Source of the DNA: Bacteroidales bacterium UBA3289
GTDB taxonomy: Bacteria > Bacteroidota > Bacteroidia > Bacteroidales > UBA932
Direction: 5' to 3'
DNA length: 23,855 bases
NCBI GenBank assembly: GCA_002361625.1
Contig: DETL01000002.1
Span: forward strand, 113,105 to 136,959
This document shows, one piece after another, positions 1 through 7,497 of the stretch. The notes below the pieces were generated by a model. The model saw nothing but the letters and a program-made list of their open reading frames with translations, had not been told where the DNA came from and ran no database searches. Numbering within the stretch: the stretch's first letter is position 1; each line of letters opens with the position of its first letter. The position numbers and the translations under genes were made by a program.

Positions 1-2631
1 GGGATGTTCAAGGACTGGTTCCTGGACTATTCCTCGTACGTGATCCTGCAGCGGGCCGTGCCGCACATCGTCGATGGACTCAAACCGGTCCAGCGGCGCG
101 TACTGCACGCCATGTACAAGATGGACGACGGCCGGTATACCAAGGTCGCGAACATCGTGGGACAGGCCATGCAGTACCACCCGCACGGCGACGCGTCCAT
201 CCTGGGCGCCCTCGTGCAGCTGGGCCAGAAGGGCTTTGCCATCGACTGCCAGGGTAACTGGGGCAACATCCTCACCGGCGACTCCAATGCCGCCGCCCGT
301 TACATCGAGGCACGCCTGTCCAAGTTTGCGAAGGAAGTGATCTTCGACCCGAAGGTCACCACCTGGATGACCTCCTACGATGGCCGCAACCAGGAACCCA
401 CGGAACTTCCGGTGCGCTTCCCGCTCCTGCTCGCACAGGGCACCGAAGGCATCGCCGTGGGCATGCAGTCCCGCATCCTTCCCCATAACTTCAACGAACT
501 CATCGACGCCTCCATCGCCATCCTGAAGGAAGATGACTACGAACTCTATCCGGACTTCCCCACCGGCGGCCTCGCGGACTGCTCCAAGTACAACCACGGA
601 CGCCGCGGCGGCCAGGTGAAGATCCGCGCCCGGATCGAGAAGGTGGACAAGAGCACAGTCACGATCACCGAGATCCCTTACGGGAAGACCTCGCACATGA
701 TCATCGACAGCATCCTCAAGGCCAAGGACAAGGGGAAGATCAAGATCAAGAAGATCGAGGACATGACCACGGACAAGGTGGAGATCATCATCCACCTCCC
801 GGCCGACGTGTCCCCGGACAAGACCATCGACGCCCTCTATGCCTTCACCGACTGCGAGACCACGGTCAACCCGAATGCCTGCGTCATCGTGGAGGACAAG
901 CCGCAGTTCCTCTCGGTCAACGACATCCTTGAGTACGACACCATGCACACCCGCGACCTGCTGGGCCGGGAGCTGGAGATCAAGCTCGGCGAGCTGGAGG
1001 ACCAGTGGCATTACGACTCCCTGGAGCGCATCTTCTTCGAGAACCGCATCTACAAGGTGCTGGAGCAGAACCAGCGCGACTGGGACGAGCAGCTGCAGGA
1101 CATTTTCACCCAGATGAAGCAGTACCAGGACCTCCTCCACCGCGAAATCGTGATGGACGACATCCTGAAGCTCGTGGAGAAACCGGTGCGCAAGATCTCC
1201 AAGTTCGACACCAAGGCGCTGGACGAGAAGATCTACGCCCTGGAGGACGAGATGAAGGACGTGCGGGACAAGCTCGCGCACCTCACCGAATACACCATCG
1301 ACTGGTTCAAGTCCCTGAAGAAGAAGTACGGGAAGGAGCACCCGCGCCTGACCGAGATCACTTCCTTCGAGACCATCGCCGCGACCAAGGTCGTGAACAA
1401 CAACGCGAAGCTGTACGCGAACCTCGCCGAGGGCTTCGTGGGCATCGGCCTCAAGAATTCCGACGGCGGGGAGTTCGTCTCCGAATGCTCCGACCTGTCG
1501 GAGATCATCGTCATCGGCCGCGACGGCAAGTACCGGGTGACCAAGGTGACGGACAAGGCCTTCTTCGGGAAGGACCTCCTGTACGCCGGCGTGTTCAACC
1601 GGAACGACGCCCGGACCATCTACAACGTCATCTACCGCGAGGGCAAGAGCTCGGTCCACTACGCCAAGCGCTTCGCCATCACCTCCATCACCCGCGACAA
1701 GGAGTACGACATCACCACCGGGGCCGATGGTTCCAAGATCCTCTGGTTCACCGTGAACCACAACGGCGAGGCGGAAACGGTGAAGATCGGCCTCCGCCCC
1801 AAGAAGGGCATCAAGAAATCCCAGCTCGAGTACGATTTCTCCACCCTCGCGATCAAGGGCCGCAGTTCCCGGGGCAACCTCGTGACCAAATACCCGATCG
1901 CCAAGATCCAGCTCAAGGCCAAGGGTGTCACCACCCTGGGCGGCAAGGACATCTGGTACGATCCGGACATCCAGCGGCTGAACGAGGACGGACGCGGAGA
2001 GTACGTGGGCGAATTCACCGGCAACGACCGCGTCCTCGCCATCTTCTCCGACGGCACCTACTACACGACCAACTACGAGACCGTGAACAAGTATCAGGGC
2101 GACGTGATCCGGATCGAGAAACTGGATCCAGGCCTCACCTACACGGTCCTCTATTGGGACAATGCGGTCAAGGCTTTCTATATCAAGCGCTTCAGCTTCG
2201 TGGAGAGCAACAACACGCCGGTCTCCTTCATCTCCGACGCAAAGGGATCGAAGCTCGTGGACATCTCCGCGGACCTGCATCCGCAGGTGAAACTCACCTT
2301 CGGCGGACGCCAGGAAGGCCGCGAGGCCGAGGTACTGGATGCGGAGGAATTCATTGCCAAGAAGGGCCTGACGGCGAAGGGCAAGAAGTGCAGCGCCCTG
2401 GACCTCGCCGCCGTGGAGTTCATCGAGCCGCTGCACAAGCCTGAGGACGACATCGTACCGGAAGAGCCCGAACCCGTGGACATCGACCTGGACGACCTGG
2501 ACGACATTCCGGACGTCCCCGAAGCTCCCGCCCCGACCGCCCCTACTGCCGAAGGCGGCGAAGCCGCGGAACTCCTCAAGAAGGACGATCCCGAGGAACC
2601 GGCCGACTTTACGGACTGGACGCTGTTCTAA
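1..2631 (+). CDS. parC: DNA topoisomerase IV subunit A (5'-truncated by window edge)
   Basis: This is the DNA breakage-reunion subunit of the type IIA topoisomerase that decatenates replicated chromosomes, working with ParE. The reading frame is open to the left edge (first codon GGG). The ATG at 4 lies inside the conserved block that begins DWFLDYSSYVILQRAVPHIV, so it is probably not the true start and a few dozen N-terminal residues are likely missing. Counting from that ATG, the HPHGDAS helix-turn-helix motif is at residues 59-65 and the catalytic tyrosine is Y100 in RYIEARL. A long coiled tower region follows. The C-terminal part from about residue 470 has repeated blocks (IIVIGRDGKYRVTKV) expected of a beta-pinwheel DNA-wrapping domain. 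The last ~65 residues are a Pro/Asp/Glu-rich tail. ParC is preferred over GyrA because the opening block and pinwheel resemble Bacteroidota ParC; this is from family memory, not a search. Confidence 0.93.
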   Translation, partial: GMFKDWFLDYSSYVILQRAVPHIVDGLKPVQRRVLHAMYKMDDGRYTKVANIVGQAMQYHPHGDASILGALVQLGQKGFAIDCQGNWGNILTGDSNAAARYIEARLSKFAKEVIFDPKVTTWMTSYDGRNQEPTELPVRFPLLLAQGTEGIAVGMQSRILPHNFNELIDASIAILKEDDYELYPDFPTGGLADCSKYNHGRRGGQVKIRARIEKVDKSTVTITEIPYGKTSHMIIDSILKAKDKGKIKIKKIEDMTTDKVEIIIHLPADVSPDKTIDALYAFTDCETTVNPNACVIVEDKPQFLSVNDILEYDTMHTRDLLGRELEIKLGELEDQWHYDSLERIFFENRIYKVLEQNQRDWDEQLQDIFTQMKQYQDLLHREIVMDDILKLVEKPVRKISKFDTKALDEKIYALEDEMKDVRDKLAHLTEYTIDWFKSLKKKYGKEHPRLTEITSFETIAATKVVNNNAKLYANLAEGFVGIGLKNSDGGEFVSECSDLSEIIVIGRDGKYRVTKVTDKAFFGKDLLYAGVFNRNDARTIYNVIYREGKSSVHYAKRFAITSITRDKEYDITTGADGSKILWFTVNHNGEAETVKIGLRPKKGIKKSQLEYDFSTLAIKGRSSRGNLVTKYPIAKIQLKAKGVTTLGGKDIWYDPDIQRLNEDGRGEYVGEFTGNDRVLAIFSDGTYYTTNYETVNKYQGDVIRIEKLDPGLTYTVLYWDNAVKAFYIKRFSFVESNNTPVSFISDAKGSKLVDISADLHPQVKLTFGGRQEGREAEVLDAEEFIAKKGLTAKGKKCSALDLAAVEFIEPLHKPEDDIVPEEPEPVDIDLDDLDDIPDVPEAPAPTAPTAEGGEAAELLKKDDPEEPADFTDWTLF

Positions 2632-2639
2632 AGCGTTCC

Positions 2640-2655
2640 AGCGTTCGCGAACGCT
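2640..2655. terminator. Perfect 16-bp palindrome between convergent parC and aroK
   Basis: AGCGTTCGCGAACGCT is its own reverse complement and can fold as a 6-bp stem with a CGCG loop. A further direct copy of the half-site, AGCGTTC, sits at 2632-2638, immediately after the parC stop codon. It lies in the 41-nt gap between two convergent genes, where a bidirectional terminator is expected. No T-run follows on either strand, so the terminator call is weak. A protein-binding site is an alternative. Confidence 0.35.
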
Positions 2656-2672
2656 AATAAAGTCACCTTCAA

Positions 2673-3170
2673 CTACAAGGCCGAAATGATGATCTCATCC
2701 GAGACCTCCTCCGGAGAAAGGCCGTCCGTGTCAATCGTGACATGGGCGGTTTTTTCGTAGAGGGGCTCGCGGGCGGCGAGGCGCTCTGCCAGGGCGCTGT
2801 CCGCCAGCGGGCGGCCGGCGGATTCGCCGGCGAGGCGGTCCGTCAAAGTGTCCAGCGTAGCCCGGAGATAGATGCAGACGGTTTTTTCGTGCACGAGCGT
2901 GGCCGAGGCGGGCGCCAGGATGGCACCGCCGCCGAGAGACAGGACGGCCGTCGTCTCGCCATACTTCCCGACCGTCTGTTTCAGGAGCCGTGCTTCCAGC
3001 TGCCGGAAGGCCGGTTCACCGTCCTGGGCAAAAATGTCGGGGATGGGTTTCCCGGCCTTTTTCACGATCAGTTCGTCCAAATCCAGGAACGGGCATCCAA
3101 GCGCATCCGCAAGGATACGGCCGACAGTCGTCTTTCCGCTTCCCATGAAGCCGGTGAGAGTGATCAGCAT
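2673..3170 (-). CDS. aroK: Shikimate kinase
   Basis: A cytoplasmic enzyme that phosphorylates the 3-hydroxyl of shikimate with ATP, the fifth step of the common aromatic amino-acid (shikimate) pathway. The 165-residue product has the usual family length. The Walker A loop GFMGSGKTT is at residues 7-15. The shikimate-binding DLD is at 30-32 and an arginine follows at 56 (AFRQLE). The GGG loop is at 80-82. The lid arginine is R120 in AGRPL, and the substrate-binding arginine is R134 in AAREPLY. The start MLITLTGFMG is the normal family beginning, since the first beta strand runs straight into the P-loop. The gene is convergent with parC and divergent from the next gene, so it is probably monocistronic. 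No Shine-Dalgarno sequence is visible; the leader is A/T-rich. Confidence 0.95.
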   Translation of the reverse strand: MLITLTGFMGSGKTTVGRILADALGCPFLDLDELIVKKAGKPIPDIFAQDGEPAFRQLEARLLKQTVGKYGETTAVLSLGGGAILAPASATLVHEKTVCIYLRATLDTLTDRLAGESAGRPLADSALAERLAAREPLYEKTAHVTIDTDGLSPEEVSDEIIISAL

Positions 3171-3201
3171 GATGAAAAATGTCAGTCAAGTCTGTGTTCT
3201 G

Positions 3202-3209
3202 CGAATATA
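3202..3209 (-). promoter_or_regulatory. Possible aroK promoter -7 element
   Basis: On the minus strand this octamer reads TATATTCG, one mismatch from the Bacteroidota -7 consensus TAnnTTTG. It sits about 31 nt upstream of the aroK start. No convincing -33 TTTG was found at the right spacing. The placement in a short AT-rich divergent intergenic region supports it; the match alone is weak. Confidence 0.3.
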
Positions 3210-3254
3210 CGAAAAACATTCAGATTGATACACGCAATAATTGGAATATTTCAT

Positions 3255-3262
3255 TAACTTTG
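3255..3262 (+). promoter_or_regulatory. Probable -7 promoter element for the 3295-9081 gene run
   Basis: TAACTTTG matches the Bacteroidota -7 consensus TAnnTTTG exactly and lies 32 nt upstream of the ATG at 3295, at the head of a four-gene co-directional run. An upstream -33 TTTG at standard spacing is not evident. The surrounding 3171-3294 interval is markedly AT-rich against GC-rich neighbours, as expected for a divergent promoter region. Confidence 0.55.
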
Positions 3263-3294
3263 CATATTCTGGCGCAGTAGGGCCGGAAAGAAAA

Positions 3295-5409
3295 ATGAAC
3301 AAGAAACTTACCGTCATATCGGTCGTTGCCATCGCGCTGATGCTGGCCGGCATCGCGTGGGCGGTGACGAAACTCTATAGCGGAGACAAACCCCGGCCGG
3401 CAGCCCAAAAGACGGAGTATCCGCTCCTGAAAGCCGTTCCGGCCGATGCCGCCGCCGTTTTCTGCTTCGACGGCTCATCCCGGGCACGCAGCGTCCTGGC
3501 GGATTCCACGGGCGTCCTGCGTTCCTTCCTGTGCCCGGGCGACCCCGCCCTGTACGATTATCTCGTCAGGACGGGAGGACATCGGATGCTCGTCTCCCTG
3601 CACAACAGCGGGTCCCTCGTGCCGCTTGTCGTTACGGAGCTCAAGCAGGCGGATTCCGCAACGGTCGCCCCGCTTGTCGCATGGGCGGAGAAGGCGGAAC
3701 TCAAGACCACCGTACAGGATGGCCTCCTGCTGGCCTCCCGTTCGGAAACGCTCCTGGGATCTTCCTGCCGTCACCTGGATGAAGGGATCTGCATTCTCGA
3801 AGCCCCCGGGCTTCAGGAGCTGTCGGCAAGGACCGGCGGCAGTGCCGTCGCCTTCCTCTCCTCCCGGCAGGTTCCGAAACTGCTCCAGGTATGGTCCACG
3901 GCACGCGTCCGCAAGCAGACGGATTTCATCCGCACCCTGGCGGACTGGACCGCCCTGGTCATTGACGAAGCCGACGACAAGCACATCGTCCTCACGGGCT
4001 CCGCGGAGAGTCCGGAGAAGACGACCGGATTCCTCTCCTGTTTCGCCGGTCTCGCGACACCGGCCGCCACCTTCGCGGAGGCGCTCCCCTATTTTACGGA
4101 TTACGCATTCTCCATCCCGGTCGGGGATATCGACACCTATCTGTCCTACTATCGCCGTTACAAGGATGCGAAAGGCAAGCTCGCCCCGTATGACAAGGCC
4201 CTGAAGGCCCGGGACGGGCGGGACATGAGCCCCGAGCAGTGGGCGCAGCATTACCAGGTCAAGGAGGCGGTACGCGCCGCCTACCAGCTGGACGGCGTCC
4301 GGCAGGAAATCCTGCTCGTCAAAACAGGCCGGGACATTCCTTCCGGTTCCAATGCGTATGCAGGCTGCCTGGCCCTGCTGCTGGGGGACGTTTTCCAGGT
4401 GAAGGACACCTTGTGCGTCTCCCTTCCGGGCCACTGGACCGTCCTGGGGACCAGCGAATCCGCCGGCCCTTTCATGGACAAGAAGTTCCTCGATTATCCG
4501 CTCAAGGAGCGCCTGGCCGATGCGGGGCTTTCCGTCCCGGCCGGAATCGTGGCCTATGCCTCCGCGACGGATGCGCCTTCCGTCCTGACGGACCTTTTTG
4601 CGAAAGATCCTGCGAACGCCCTGGGAACCTATGTGACCGGATCGGCCTATGCCCCAGCACTCGCCGGCATCGACCTGGGCTCCGGGAAGCCGGGCATCCA
4701 GGTATCCCTGGACAAGCGCGCCCTCAAGGGCAACAAGGTCCAGGTGCTGGAACGGGACACGACCGTGGTCATTCCCACCGGGCCGTTCCCGGTACAGAAC
4801 AGCGCCACCGGCAAGACCAATTCCTTCTACCAGAACAAGCAGCTTTCCCTGTGCCTGAACGACGAAAACGGCAAGGGCGTCTGGGGCGTTCCGTTCAAGA
4901 AGCCCCTCTGCGGCTATGTGGAAAGCATCGACTACTATGCCAACGGCAAGATCCAGTTCCTCTTTGCGGCCGGATCGTCGCTGTACCTGATCGACAGGCT
5001 GGGCCGCTTCGTGGGCGGTTTCCCGGTGGATCTCGGAAAGCCCATCCTCCTGGGCCCCAAGGCCTATGACTTCACGGGCGCCAAGGGCTATACCGCGATG
5101 GTCCTGCACAAGGACAACTCGCTGGAAATGTACAACCTCCATGGACAGAAAGCGGCCGGCTGGAAGGGCATCCAGGCCCCCGAGACCGTCAAGTCCCTGC
5201 CGGAGCTCCTGGAGGTGAAAGGCAAGAAATACTGGGTGGTCCGCACTTCCATCCGTACCCTCGTGTACGGGTTCGAGGGCGGCGAACCCCTCACCAAGGA
5301 CGAGGGCGGGAAGATGATCCGGCCCGACTCCGAAGTTACACCCGCATCCCGCGGAATCTCCGTGGAATGCTACGACGGGAAAACCCGTGACATCAAACTG
5401 CAAAACTAA
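3295..5409 (+). CDS. Membrane-anchored protein of unknown function with a probable beta-repeat C-terminal domain
   Basis: I do not recognise this 704-residue protein. Residues 4-27 form one hydrophobic helix after a short basic N-terminus, with no lipobox cysteine, suggesting a signal anchor with the bulk outside the cytoplasm. From about residue 45 the protein begins 'LKAVPADAAAVFCFDG', reminiscent of large exported proteins that open with a 'pADa' strand. The last ~200 residues contain alternating beta-like blocks, such as YLIDRLGRFVGGFP near 564-577, which resemble single blades of a beta-propeller. An in-frame TTG at 3241 would add 18 residues but precedes the promoter-like element. ATG 3295, followed by MNKK and the hydrophobic helix, is the better start. 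It lies 19 nt upstream of the acyl-CoA synthetase gene and is probably co-transcribed with it. The function is unknown. Confidence 0.75.
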   Translation: MNKKLTVISVVAIALMLAGIAWAVTKLYSGDKPRPAAQKTEYPLLKAVPADAAAVFCFDGSSRARSVLADSTGVLRSFLCPGDPALYDYLVRTGGHRMLVSLHNSGSLVPLVVTELKQADSATVAPLVAWAEKAELKTTVQDGLLLASRSETLLGSSCRHLDEGICILEAPGLQELSARTGGSAVAFLSSRQVPKLLQVWSTARVRKQTDFIRTLADWTALVIDEADDKHIVLTGSAESPEKTTGFLSCFAGLATPAATFAEALPYFTDYAFSIPVGDIDTYLSYYRRYKDAKGKLAPYDKALKARDGRDMSPEQWAQHYQVKEAVRAAYQLDGVRQEILLVKTGRDIPSGSNAYAGCLALLLGDVFQVKDTLCVSLPGHWTVLGTSESAGPFMDKKFLDYPLKERLADAGLSVPAGIVAYASATDAPSVLTDLFAKDPANALGTYVTGSAYAPALAGIDLGSGKPGIQVSLDKRALKGNKVQVLERDTTVVIPTGPFPVQNSATGKTNSFYQNKQLSLCLNDENGKGVWGVPFKKPLCGYVESIDYYANGKIQFLFAAGSSLYLIDRLGRFVGGFPVDLGKPILLGPKAYDFTGAKGYTAMVLHKDNSLEMYNLHGQKAAGWKGIQAPETVKSLPELLEVKGKKYWVVRTSIRTLVYGFEGGEPLTKDEGGKMIRPDSEVTPASRGISVECYDGKTRDIKLQN

Positions 5410-5428
5410 AATCCGACCTACAATATCA

Positions 5429-7090
5429 ATGGAATTCAAATCCGTCAACAAGATTATCGAGAACAGTCTCCGGGACAATTGGGACAAGCCCGCGCTCTCT
5501 AATTACCAGGGCATCACCCTTTCCTACCGGGACGTCGCACGCCGCATCGCCAAACTGCACATCGCCTTCGAACAGTGCGGTCTGCAGAAGGGCGACAAGG
5601 TGGCCATCTGTTCCCGCAACCAGGCGAACTGGGGCGTGAGTTTCCTCGCCGCCCTCACCTACGGGGCCGTCGCCGTTCCCATCCTGCACGAATTCAAACC
5701 CGGCAATATCCACTACCTGGTGAACCATTCCGAGGCCCGCGTCCTGTTCGTGGACGAGGTGATCTGGGAGGGCCTTTCCCAGGACGAGATGCCCGGCCTT
5801 TCGGTCGTCGTCCAGATCAACACCTTCAAGTTCCTGTATGCCGATACCGAAGAGCGCGCCTACGTCCGGGAACACCTGAACGAATCCTTCGGCCGCAAGT
5901 ATCCGGATTATTTCGGTCCCGAACACCTGGATTACTACGAGGACAGTCCTGAGGAACTGGCCCTGATCAACTACACCTCCGGTACCTCCGGCTTCTCCAA
6001 GGGCGTCATGATCCCTTACCGGGCCCTTTACTCCAACATCGACTTCGCCAAGAACGACGCCTGCCCGATGCTGAAGCCTGGCATGCAGTGCGTGTCCATG
6101 CTCCCGTCGGCCCACATGTACGGCATGATGTTCGAGTTCCTTTACGAGATGACCTGCGGCATGCACGTGCATTTCCTGAGCCGCGTCCCGAGCCCGAAGA
6201 TCATCATGAAGGCCTTTGCCGAGATCCATCCCGACATCATCATCGCGGTTCCGTTGGTGATTGAGAAAGTCTATAAGACCAAGCTCAAGCCCCTCATCGA
6301 CAAGAACAAGATCAAGCTCCTGATGAACATCCCGCTCGTGGACCGGGCCATCCAGAAGCGATTCTGCACCGAACTCACGAATGCTTTCGGCGGCCAGTTC
6401 GAGGAAGTCATCCTGGGCGGTGCGGCTTTCAATCCGGAGGTGGAGCAGTTCCTCCACAAGATCGGATTCCACTATACGGTGGGCTATGGGATGACCGAGT
6501 GCGCCCCGATCATCGGCTATGCGCACTGGGACAAGGTAAAGGTGGGATCCGCTGGCCGCGCAGCCAAGAACATGCAGATCCGCATCGACTCTCCGGATCC
6601 CCGCAACATTCCCGGCGAGGTGCAGGTAAGCGGGCCGAACGTGTGCCTGGGCTACTATAAGAACGAGCAGGCTACGAAGGATACCTTCACCGAGGACGGC
6701 TGGTTCCGGACCGGGGACATGGGCATCATCGACGAGGATGGATACCTGTTCCTCCGCGGACGGTCCAAGTGCATGATCCTGGGGCCTTCCGGGCAGAACA
6801 TCTACCCGGAGGAGCTGGAAGCCGTGATCAACAATTACAACTATGTCGTGGATTCCCTCGTGGTGGAGGACGACGGCGGCCTCACGGCCCTCATCTACCC
6901 CGACTGGCACCAGGGCGAACTGGACGGGATGAGCCGCGACGCCCTCAAGCAGCGCCTCCTCGGCGTCCTGCCGGACATCAATACCGAGCTCCCGAAGTAC
7001 GCCCAGATCCGCAAGGTGGAGTTCATGCCCGAGGACTTCGAGCGCACCCCCAAGAAGAGCATCAAGCGGTATCTTTATCAGCGGAACTAA
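5429..7090 (+). CDS. AMP-forming long-chain acyl-CoA synthetase (AMP-binding / ANL family)
   Basis: The 553-residue product should adenylate a carboxylate, probably a fatty acid, and transfer the acyl group to CoA. The P-loop-like A3 motif YTSGTSGFSKG is at residues 182-192. The A5 motif GYGMTE is at 352-357. The A7-A8 region GWFRTGD (424-430) and FLRGRSK (441-447) has the Asp and Arg that bind ribose and act as hinge. The C-terminal A10 segment ends RTPKKSIKRYLY. The length fits FadD-like enzymes. ATG 5429 gives MEFKSVNKIIENS, the normal family beginning; a start at 5387 would overlap the upstream gene. The stop codon overlaps the next start (TAATG), indicating translational coupling with dCMP deaminase. 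Substrate specificity cannot be read from the sequence, and ligases for other carboxylates remain possible. Confidence 0.88.
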   Translation: MEFKSVNKIIENSLRDNWDKPALSNYQGITLSYRDVARRIAKLHIAFEQCGLQKGDKVAICSRNQANWGVSFLAALTYGAVAVPILHEFKPGNIHYLVNHSEARVLFVDEVIWEGLSQDEMPGLSVVVQINTFKFLYADTEERAYVREHLNESFGRKYPDYFGPEHLDYYEDSPEELALINYTSGTSGFSKGVMIPYRALYSNIDFAKNDACPMLKPGMQCVSMLPSAHMYGMMFEFLYEMTCGMHVHFLSRVPSPKIIMKAFAEIHPDIIIAVPLVIEKVYKTKLKPLIDKNKIKLLMNIPLVDRAIQKRFCTELTNAFGGQFEEVILGGAAFNPEVEQFLHKIGFHYTVGYGMTECAPIIGYAHWDKVKVGSAGRAAKNMQIRIDSPDPRNIPGEVQVSGPNVCLGYYKNEQATKDTFTEDGWFRTGDMGIIDEDGYLFLRGRSKCMILGPSGQNIYPEELEAVINNYNYVVDSLVVEDDGGLTALIYPDWHQGELDGMSRDALKQRLLGVLPDINTELPKYAQIRKVEFMPEDFERTPKKSIKRYLYQRN

Positions 7091-7491
7091 TGGAAAAATT
7101 CGACCACAGCTACCTGCAGATGGCGGAGGTCTGGGCCCAGAACTCCTACTGCAAGCGCCGCAAGGTGGGCGCGCTCCTGGTGAAAGACCGGATGATCATC
7201 TCCGACGGTTACAACGGCACGCCTTCCGGTTTCGAGAACATCTGCGAAGAGGACGGGGTCACCAAGCCCTATGTCCTGCACGCCGAGGCCAATGCCATCA
7301 CCAAGGTGGCAAAGTCCGGCAACAGCAGCGAAGGCGCCACCCTGTATGTCACCGCGTCGCCCTGCCTGGAGTGTTCCAAGCTCATCATCCAGGCCGGCAT
7401 CAAACGCGTGGTGTACCGGGATGAATACCGCCTGACCGACGGGGTGGATCTCCTGCGCCGGGCGGGCATCGAGGTGGAAAAGGTCGACTGA
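7090..7491 (+). CDS. dCMP deaminase family protein
   Basis: A zinc-dependent cytidine/deoxycytidylate deaminase of 133 residues, expected to convert dCMP to dUMP and so feed thymidylate synthesis. The catalytic HAE motif is at residues 64-66 and the PCLEC motif at 91-95. H64, C92 and C95 would be the zinc ligands and E66 the proton shuttle. The N-terminal segment with CKRRKVGALLV and the TPSGFENICEE block are typical of the bacterial dCMP deaminase/ComEB group. The start overlaps the stop of the acyl-CoA synthetase by one base. The S41 protease gene starts 6 nt after the stop. A dCMP deaminase followed by a C-terminal processing protease is, to my knowledge, a common pairing in Bacteroidales. 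A related nucleoside or tRNA deaminase role is less likely. Confidence 0.9.
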   Translation: MEKFDHSYLQMAEVWAQNSYCKRRKVGALLVKDRMIISDGYNGTPSGFENICEEDGVTKPYVLHAEANAITKVAKSGNSSEGATLYVTASPCLECSKLIIQAGIKRVVYRDEYRLTDGVDLLRRAGIEVEKVD

Positions 7492-7497
7492 TCCCTT

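Noticed and set aside
1005..2444. Plus-strand alternative frame of 479 codons inside parC
   Set aside because: Rich in Arg, His, Pro and Gly, as expected from reading GC-rich codons one base out of frame.
3203..3269. Three copies of GAATAT/ATATTC in the aroK divergent region (3203-3208, 3244-3249, 3264-3269)
   Set aside because: Hexamers in a short AT-rich region, irregularly spaced; chance occurrence is likely and no known operator matches.
3475..5487. Minus-strand open frame of ~670 codons opposite the unrecognised gene at 3295
   Set aside because: The plus-strand frame has a promoter-like element, a signal anchor and operon spacing. The antisense frame has compositional bias and no start context.
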